DNA of 8,702 bases, taken from Patescibacteria group bacterium (GTDB taxonomy: Bacteria; Patescibacteriota; Minisyncoccia; JAHIHE01). The stretch is from positions 1-8,702 of the forward strand of contig JAHILZ010000095.1 of NCBI GenBank assembly GCA_018896765.1, written 5' to 3'. How positions within the stretch are numbered: the first letter of the stretch is position 1; each line of letters starts with the position of its first letter. Both the position numbers and the translations under genes were made by a program. This document shows positions 4,385-8,702 of the stretch, piece by piece. The notes beneath the pieces are model-generated. The model saw only the letters and a program-made list of their open reading frames with translations. It had not been told where the DNA came from and ran no database searches.

Positions 4385-5884
4385 ATGAATGAAAAAGAAA
4401 CAAAAAAATGGCCGATCTATAAAGATACTTTGCTGATTTTGGGAAATCCAAAAAGCCAAGTAGCGGTTTGCGCGCTTTGGACAAAAAAAGAATTAGTGGC
4501 GGCTAATCTTGATCTTGATAAAATTTCCCTTATCGGCAATTTGTATTCTCCGAAAAAGGGAATCAGTTTTTTAATCAGGAATATTTTAGCGAATCCCAAA
4601 ATTAGATATTTAGTTATTTGCGGCCTTGATAATTCCAAAAGCGGCCAGGCGCTGGCCGATCTGTTTCAAAACGGATTCAGGAAAAATAAAAAAAATTCCC
4701 ATTGGGAAGCGATAAGCGAAATAGAAAATCGGATAGACATTGAAATCAGCGAACAAGCCCTGAAGTTCTTTTGTCAAGGGGTGAAATTGATTGATTTTAA
4801 AGGAAAAAACGACTATAGCGAGCTTAAAAAAATTATTGGCGGACTTGATCAAAATCTTCCCGCTTTTATTCCTGAGCCGATTTTTTTCCCGGAGCCGAGC
4901 AAGGAAGCGGTCAATCTTTTTCCTTCCGAAGCGACAAGCCATGTCGTGAGAGGCGGAAAAATCGCCGAAGTATGGCTGAAAATTCTGGACGAGATTTTGA
5001 GGTTCGGCGTGACGGACAGGACCGCGTATCAGAATCAGCAGAAAGAAATTATTGATATAATTTCCATAGTTTCCGAAGAAGACCCCGATAATTTATATAT
5101 TCCGAATTGGCTGCCGAACAACAGAGATCATTTGAAAAATTATTTGCCGACAATTTTGACCGGTGTTTGTCCTATTGGCGCTTCTTATACTTATGGTTCG
5201 CGCATGAGAAGCTATTTCGGCGTGGATCAGGCGCAAAAAGTTATCGAGGAAATAAAAAAAGAAAAATATTCCAGGCGCGCGGTGATCAGTCTTTTGGATC
5301 CGAAAGTCGATTGCGACAGTAAAAATCCGCCTTGCCTCAATCATTGCTGGTTCAGAGTGCAAGCCGATAGGCTTTATTTGGTGGCGACAATAAGAAGCAA
5401 TGATATGTTTGAAGCGTGGCCGGAAAACGCTTTCGGGCTTCGGATGCTTCAGGATTTGGTTTGGAAAGAGCTTCAAAAAAAATATTCGGAAATAAAGCTC
5501 GGGGATTTGGTGATTCATTCTCTTTCCGCCCATATTTATGACGACGCTTGGGAAGAGGCGAGGCAGGTTATAGAAAAGCATTACGCGGCCAATGTCAAGC
5601 ACCCAAGAAATACTTTTGATTCGCGGGGGAATTTTATGATTAAAGTCAAGAATGGCGGAATTATTGTCGAGCATTATTCTTCCGATGAAAATCTTCTCGG
5701 TATTTATAAAGGGAAAAAAGCGATAACGATTTATCTTCAAATGTCGCGCGATAACGCCGCTTCCGTAATTTCGCACGCGCTGTATTTGGGAACGGAATTG
5801 CAAAAAGCGGAAATCGCGCTGGAAAATAATTTAAATTATACTCAAGACGAACCGCTTAACTGGAAAGTAGAAAGTGGAAAGTAG
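4385..5884 (+). CDS. thyA: Thymidylate synthase fused to MtrA-like and DUF4346 domains
   Basis: The protein has 499 aa, about twice a bacterial ThyA. Residues about 9-152 resemble MtrA, the corrinoid subunit of the methanogen methyltransferase: WPIYKDTLLILGNPKSQVAVCAL, GNLYSPKKGI, ILANPKIRYLVICG, SGQAL, and a VKLIDFKG strand. Residues about 190-400 are ThyA: TDRTAYQ (210-216), SRRAV (296-300), NPPC with the nucleophile C317, IRSND (336-340), N348, and H383-I-Y385. Residues about 408-490 match DUF4346 (DSRGNFMIKV, IIVEHYS, SHALYLGTELQKAEIAL, YTQD). The ThyA part is of the short methanogen/archaeal kind and converts dUMP to dTMP using a one-carbon pterin. In MtrA the lower-axial histidine lies just before the GQ motif; here that segment is CGLDNSKSGQ, shorter and without His, so corrinoid binding may be lost. 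The last seven codons (KVESGK and stop) are encoded by a heptamer repeat array. Confidence 0.88.
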   Translation: MNEKETKKWPIYKDTLLILGNPKSQVAVCALWTKKELVAANLDLDKISLIGNLYSPKKGISFLIRNILANPKIRYLVICGLDNSKSGQALADLFQNGFRKNKKNSHWEAISEIENRIDIEISEQALKFFCQGVKLIDFKGKNDYSELKKIIGGLDQNLPAFIPEPIFFPEPSKEAVNLFPSEATSHVVRGGKIAEVWLKILDEILRFGVTDRTAYQNQQKEIIDIISIVSEEDPDNLYIPNWLPNNRDHLKNYLPTILTGVCPIGASYTYGSRMRSYFGVDQAQKVIEEIKKEKYSRRAVISLLDPKVDCDSKNPPCLNHCWFRVQADRLYLVATIRSNDMFEAWPENAFGLRMLQDLVWKELQKKYSEIKLGDLVIHSLSAHIYDDAWEEARQVIEKHYAANVKHPRNTFDSRGNFMIKVKNGGIIVEHYSSDENLLGIYKGKKAITIYLQMSRDNAASVISHALYLGTELQKAEIALENNLNYTQDEPLNWKVESGK

Positions 5885-5932
5885 AAAGTGGTTGATTAAA
5901 TTACCACCCTCTACCCTCTACCTACCAATCTC
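5863..5932. repeat. Heptamer array with purine arm and inverted pyrimidine arm, thyA-tmk gap
   Basis: The forward arm is gaaagta, gaaagtg, gaaagta, gaaagtg (5863-5890), which overlaps the end of thyA. After a 14-nt AT-rich spacer the inverted arm is caccctc, taccctc, tacctac, caatctc (5905-5932), ending six bases before the tmk ATG. The segments gtagaaagtgg and ccaccctctac can pair at 9 of 11 positions. Positions 5861-5877 are the exact reverse complement of 2689-2705. Confidence 0.85.
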
Positions 5933-5938
5933 AATTCT

Positions 5939-6526
5939 ATGCAAGGCAAATTTATAGTTTTTTACGGCATCAATAATCTCGGCAAAACCACGCAGGCGAA
6001 AATGCTGGCGGATTATTTGAATAAAAAAAATATTAAAGCGGAATATTTAAAATACGCGATTTACGATTTGGAGCCGGCCGGAAAATTGATAAATGAATAT
6101 TTGAGAAGCGGCAATCCGAATAATTTCAGTCCGAGGGAATTTCAGCTTTTGCAATATATCAATAAAGTCAATTTTGAAAATATTCTTAAAGAAAAATTGA
6201 ACAAAGGAATTAGTGTTATCGCGGAAGATTATTCAGGGACATCTATCGCGTGGGGCGCGGGCGCGGGGGTTGACAGGGCATTGCTTGAATACCTATATTC
6301 CTTTATTTATAAAGAAGATTTAGCGATTTTATTTGACGGAGAAAGATTTACCGGTTCTATAGAAAAAAATCATAAGCATGAAAATGACGCCGCGCTTACC
6401 GCGAGGGTCCGGCAAGTTCATTTGGAGCTTGCAAAAAAATATCATTGGAAAAAAATCAACGCCAATCAGCCGTTAGAAAAGGCGCAAGAGAATATTTTAA
6501 AGATTGTAAAAAATATATTTTTATAA
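5939..6526 (+). CDS. tmk: Divergent thymidylate kinase-like P-loop kinase
   Basis: The protein has 195 aa, close to the usual 200-210 for dTMP kinase. The Walker A loop is GINNLGKTTQ (10-19), in place of the more usual FEGxDGxGKTTQ. The middle segment ISVIAEDYSGTSIAWGAGAGV (91-111) lines up with the VICDRYxxSSxAYQ motif of thymidylate kinases. The signature Asp-Arg-Tyr reads E96-D97-Y98, so the conserved arginine is missing. A lysine/histidine-rich segment (about 138-150) takes the place of the LID. The role proposed is dTMP plus ATP to dTDP, the step after thyA, which lies 54 nt upstream. Cytoplasmic. The context makes dTMP the favoured substrate; another nucleotide or nucleoside kinase is possible. 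The ATG at 5939 directly follows a pyrimidine heptamer array, with no Shine-Dalgarno sequence. Confidence 0.78.
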   Translation: MQGKFIVFYGINNLGKTTQAKMLADYLNKKNIKAEYLKYAIYDLEPAGKLINEYLRSGNPNNFSPREFQLLQYINKVNFENILKEKLNKGISVIAEDYSGTSIAWGAGAGVDRALLEYLYSFIYKEDLAILFDGERFTGSIEKNHKHENDAALTARVRQVHLELAKKYHWKKINANQPLEKAQENILKIVKNIFL

Positions 6527-6566
6527 TTTTATCGCAATTAAAAAATTAGCGAAAAAATGATTTTTT

Positions 6567-6575
6567 TGATATAAT
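6567..6575 (+). promoter_or_regulatory. Extended -10 promoter, leaderless start of the FN3 gene
   Basis: TG-A-TATAAT is a perfect extended -10. Only six bases separate it from the ATG at 6582, so transcription should begin at or beside the start codon and give a leaderless mRNA. A weak -35 candidate, ttagcg (6546-6551), lies 18 nt upstream. An imperfect AT-rich hairpin (6532-6552) overlaps that region and may weakly end the tmk transcript. Confidence 0.75.
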
Positions 6576-6581
6576 AGAGTT

Positions 6582-8528
6582 ATGAAATTTTTTTCAAGAA
6601 AAATTCTAAATCAAATTTTTAGATTTGTTTTTTTGGCAATTGTTTTTATTTTATTGCCGTTTTTTTCATACGCGGCGACTGCTCCTTTGTCCGGCTATGC
6701 CTGGAGTGAAAACGCGGGGTGGATAAGTTTTGCTCCGTCGGGAGGAGGAGTATTGCTTGACGATACAGGTGATTTTAGCGGATATGCGTGGGGTGAAAAT
6801 ATCGGCTGGGTGAGTTTTAATTGTTTAAACACCGCTTCATGCGCCACTTCAAATTTTAAAGTAAGCGTTCCTCTTGTTATGGGCGGCGTTTGTCCCGCTT
6901 GCCGTTCTTGCCCTGTTTGCGAAACGGTTTCCTGCCCTCTTTCCGACATTTTTCCGCCGGTTGTATCCGAAATTTCTATCGCGAGTATCAGCCAAAATTC
7001 GGCTCAAATCGCATGGAAAACAAATGAAAATGCTGATTCCATTGTTGAGTATGGGGTTGACACTTCTTATAAATTTTTAACCGGCAATCCCGGCGATATT
7101 TCGACAAAAGTGCTGCTCCACAACGTTGGTTTGAAAAATTTATTATACAATACGGCTTATTATTTTAAAATTATCTCGCGAGATTCTTCCGGCAATATTT
7201 TTACGAGCGCGGATCAGACTTTTAAAACTTTGCCGTCGGATGATCCCGATGATCCTGATGTTCCGGATATTCCCGATATTTCGGATGGTCCGGATAGTCA
7301 GGATGATTTGCAATTTACATTGCCCGAAGAAGCGATTGTCCAAAAAATAACAAGTTTTTCCGCCAGTATTTCTTGGCAAACCAATAAGCCGGCAAATAGT
7401 TTGGTGCGCGTTAAGCTGGAAAATGCTCCCGAAAGCGCTTGGCTGGAAATAGGGGATACCAGCGCTTATATTATTGACCATCTTGTGACATTGGCCGGAC
7501 TTAAAGCCGATACTTTTTATCAGTATCGGGTTAAAAGTTCCAATAGTTCCGGCAGTACCGCTCTTTCCAAGATTAAAATTTTCAAAACCAAGCCGGCGCC
7601 GGTGATTTCAGATGTGCTGGTTTCCGATATTACGCTTGATTCGGCGGTTGTGTCTTGGAAAACCAACATTGCTTCCACCTCAGCCATAGATTATGGACTT
7701 TCCACGGAGTATGGGCTTTACGCAAGCGGAGGCAGTAAGGATTTTACGACAACGCACGAAATAAAATTGAAAAATCTTAAGAGCGGCGCTACTTATCATT
7801 TTAAAGTAAAAGGAAACGATGATAATGATAATTTGATTATTTCCGATAATTATTCTTTCAAAACTTACGCCTTGCCTTTGATTAATGAGTATAATGTTGA
7901 GGATATTAAAGATTCTTCCGTTGTTGTCAAATGGACATCGAATATCGACATTGATTCCCTTGTCATTTACAGCAATTTAAAAACCGGCGAGAGCAGAACT
8001 CAAGGCGATACAAAGCTTTCGCAAAGTCATAATTTAAAATTGGAAAATCTTGATTCTGGCGCGGATTATGTTATTAAAATCGAAGGGCGGGATATTTTTG
8101 GGAATGCGGCCAAAGGGCCGGAGATTAAAATAAAAACTCTTTTAGACGAAAACGCTCCGGAAATAACAAATGTCCGCACTTACGCGAATATGATGTCTGT
8201 CAAAGGTAAAGCGCAGATAGTGGTTGTTTGGAAAACAGACGAACAATCAACTTCTCAAGTGTTTTTATTTAACGTGGCCAATACCACGGATCCGGTGTAT
8301 TCTTCCGCTTTTGATTCTAATTTAACCACCAATCATACCGTGATTATCACTGATCTAAATACGGATACTTCGTATCGATTGCGCATTGAAAGCGCGGATA
8401 AATCCGGCAATTCCGGATTATCCCAGGATTTCGCGGTATTAACTCCAAAAGAAAAAAAGTCAATCATTATGATGATAATAGAAAATCTTGAAAGAATATT
8501 CGGCTGGACAAAGAAATTAAATTTATAA
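6582..8528 (+). CDS. Secreted multi-domain fibronectin type III surface protein with GYAW repeats
   Basis: The protein has 648 aa. A signal peptide spans about 1-32: basic FSRKILNQIFR, a hydrophobic core, then YAA before TAP. Two copies of a 13-residue motif follow, GYAWSENAGWISF (38-50) and GYAWGENIGWVSF (67-79), a repeat I have met in predicted exported CPR proteins. A cysteine cluster comes next: C104, C107, C110, C113 and C118, spaced C-x2-C-x2-C-x2-C-x4-C, with C81 and C87 upstream. Five FN3-like domains fill the rest (about 124-217, 244-337, 338-428, 432-519, 524-621). Each has a W-K/Q/T-T/S-N/D core and an NL/DL-x-Y/F pattern, and the first resembles the N-terminal domain of purple acid phosphatases. 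An Asp/Pro-rich linker (220-242) separates domains 1 and 2. A short amphipathic/hydrophobic tail (about 626-641) ends the protein; no LPXTG is present. It is likely surface-exposed, in adhesion or a cell-surface layer. It has its own promoter. Confidence 0.85.
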   Translation: MKFFSRKILNQIFRFVFLAIVFILLPFFSYAATAPLSGYAWSENAGWISFAPSGGGVLLDDTGDFSGYAWGENIGWVSFNCLNTASCATSNFKVSVPLVMGGVCPACRSCPVCETVSCPLSDIFPPVVSEISIASISQNSAQIAWKTNENADSIVEYGVDTSYKFLTGNPGDISTKVLLHNVGLKNLLYNTAYYFKIISRDSSGNIFTSADQTFKTLPSDDPDDPDVPDIPDISDGPDSQDDLQFTLPEEAIVQKITSFSASISWQTNKPANSLVRVKLENAPESAWLEIGDTSAYIIDHLVTLAGLKADTFYQYRVKSSNSSGSTALSKIKIFKTKPAPVISDVLVSDITLDSAVVSWKTNIASTSAIDYGLSTEYGLYASGGSKDFTTTHEIKLKNLKSGATYHFKVKGNDDNDNLIISDNYSFKTYALPLINEYNVEDIKDSSVVVKWTSNIDIDSLVIYSNLKTGESRTQGDTKLSQSHNLKLENLDSGADYVIKIEGRDIFGNAAKGPEIKIKTLLDENAPEITNVRTYANMMSVKGKAQIVVVWKTDEQSTSQVFLFNVANTTDPVYSSAFDSNLTTNHTVIITDLNTDTSYRLRIESADKSGNSGLSQDFAVLTPKEKKSIIMMIIENLERIFGWTKKLNL

Positions 8529-8551
8529 TCACTTGTTAAGGAATTTTAATT

Positions 8552-8560
8552 TGCTATTAT
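8552..8560 (+). promoter_or_regulatory. Weak extended -10 candidate downstream of the FN3 gene
   Basis: TG-C-TATTAT, within the same aatttgctat context as the dcd promoter and its duplicated copy at 2406-2425. It could drive a gene beyond the window. It differs from consensus at one base, has no clear -35, and the repeat following it begins three bases later. Confidence 0.35.
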
Positions 8561-8562
8561 TT

Positions 8563-8599
8563 GTCATTGCGAGCCCTGTACTCAGGGCGAAGCAATCTC
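8563..8599 (+). repeat. Half copy of the GTCATTGCGAG palindromic element
   Basis: gtcattgcgag (8563-8573), an overlapping side hairpin gccctg-tact-cagggc (8573-8588), then gaagcaatctc (8589-8599). This is the left half of the element at 984-1082 with a different side-hairpin sequence but the same layout. No right half (agattgcttcg...ctcgcaatgac) follows. Base changes on both sides of the side hairpin compensate for one another, which suggests that the structure is maintained. Confidence 0.85.
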
Positions 8600-8605
8600 G
8601 TTCTT

Positions 8606-8699
8606 AAGTTAAAAGTTCAAAGTGAAAAGTTAAAAGTCGAATTTAAAATTAAAAGTTTGCAAGGATTCAGCAACTTTAAACTTTTAGCTTTACCCTGTT
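8606..8699. repeat. Heptamer array with forward and inverted arms at the window end
   Basis: The forward arm is aagttaa, aagttca, aagtgaa, aagttaa, aagtcga (8606-8640), decaying through atttaaa and attaaaa to 8654. The inverted arm is aacttta, aactttt, agcttta, ccctgtt (8672-8699). The units differ from those at 548 and 5863, but the period (7) and the layout (forward, spacer, inverted) are the same. Confidence 0.75.
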
Positions 8700-8702
8700 A
8701 AA

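Noticed and set aside
5093..5803. 236-codon minus-strand open frame opposite thyA
   Set aside because: The + strand here encodes conserved ThyA motifs. The reverse frame is rich in Arg/Ile/Phe without any recognisable domain, a typical antisense artefact.
6532..6552. Hairpin after tmk as an intrinsic terminator
   Set aside because: The stem (tcgc-aatt with aatt-a-gcga) is interrupted and weak, and the T-run comes 9 nt later, within the next promoter.
7237..7310. Asp/Pro codon repeats in the FN3 gene as a nucleotide tandem repeat element
   Set aside because: The repeats follow the reading frame (Asp-Pro-type linker, residues 220-242) with varied third bases, so this is protein-level low complexity.
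548..8699. Heptamer arrays as a CRISPR-like array
   Set aside because: The units are contiguous 7-mers with no unique spacers between identical repeats, and no cas-like gene is in the window.

Overview
The window reads as a piece of a Candidate Phyla Radiation (Patescibacteria, probably Parcubacteria-like) chromosome. The evidence is indirect: all genes are on the + strand, no clear Shine-Dalgarno sequence precedes any start, some genes appear leaderless with a strong extended -10 box just before the ATG, the proteins are lysine/isoleucine-rich, and several families here (DUF4430, DUF6580-like S components, GYAW/GW repeats with FN3 domains, an MtrA-like/ThyA/DUF4346 fusion) are ones I associate with CPR bacteria and archaea. 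Family names come from recalled motifs; no search was run.

Positions 1-1349 hold a hairpin-rich leader, a membrane-anchored DUF4430 (transcobalamin-C-terminal-like) protein, and a DUF6580/ECF-S-like membrane protein. This is a plausible micronutrient (perhaps cobalamin) uptake pair. The membrane gene carries a 99-nt palindromic repeat inserted in frame.

Positions 1299-2383 hold a REP-associated tyrosine transposase (RAYT) between two identical 22-nt direct repeats with a small palindromic core. An inverted copy of that core sits inside the transposase reading frame. A 115-codon ORF with no ATG follows, probably a 5'-truncated remnant.

Positions 2384-2743 are intergenic: a 20-nt direct repeat pair, a perfect 14-bp hairpin, a strong extended -10 promoter and a heptanucleotide array. 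From 2744 to 6526 runs a dTTP-synthesis cluster: a two-domain dCTP deaminase, an unknown four-helix membrane protein, a three-part thymidylate synthase (MtrA-like, ThyA, DUF4346) and a divergent thymidylate kinase. Together they could carry dCTP to dUTP, then dUMP to dTMP and dTDP. No separate dUTPase is in the window.

Positions 6582-8528 encode a secreted multi-FN3 surface protein with its own leaderless promoter. The tail, 8529-8702, contains a half copy of the 99-nt palindrome and another heptamer array.

A pattern running through the window is degenerate heptanucleotide arrays in intergenic DNA, usually a forward arm, a short spacer and an inverted arm, with the inverted (pyrimidine- or T-rich) arm ending a few bases before a start codon. 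I did not see a defence system, CRISPR array, tRNA or rRNA.
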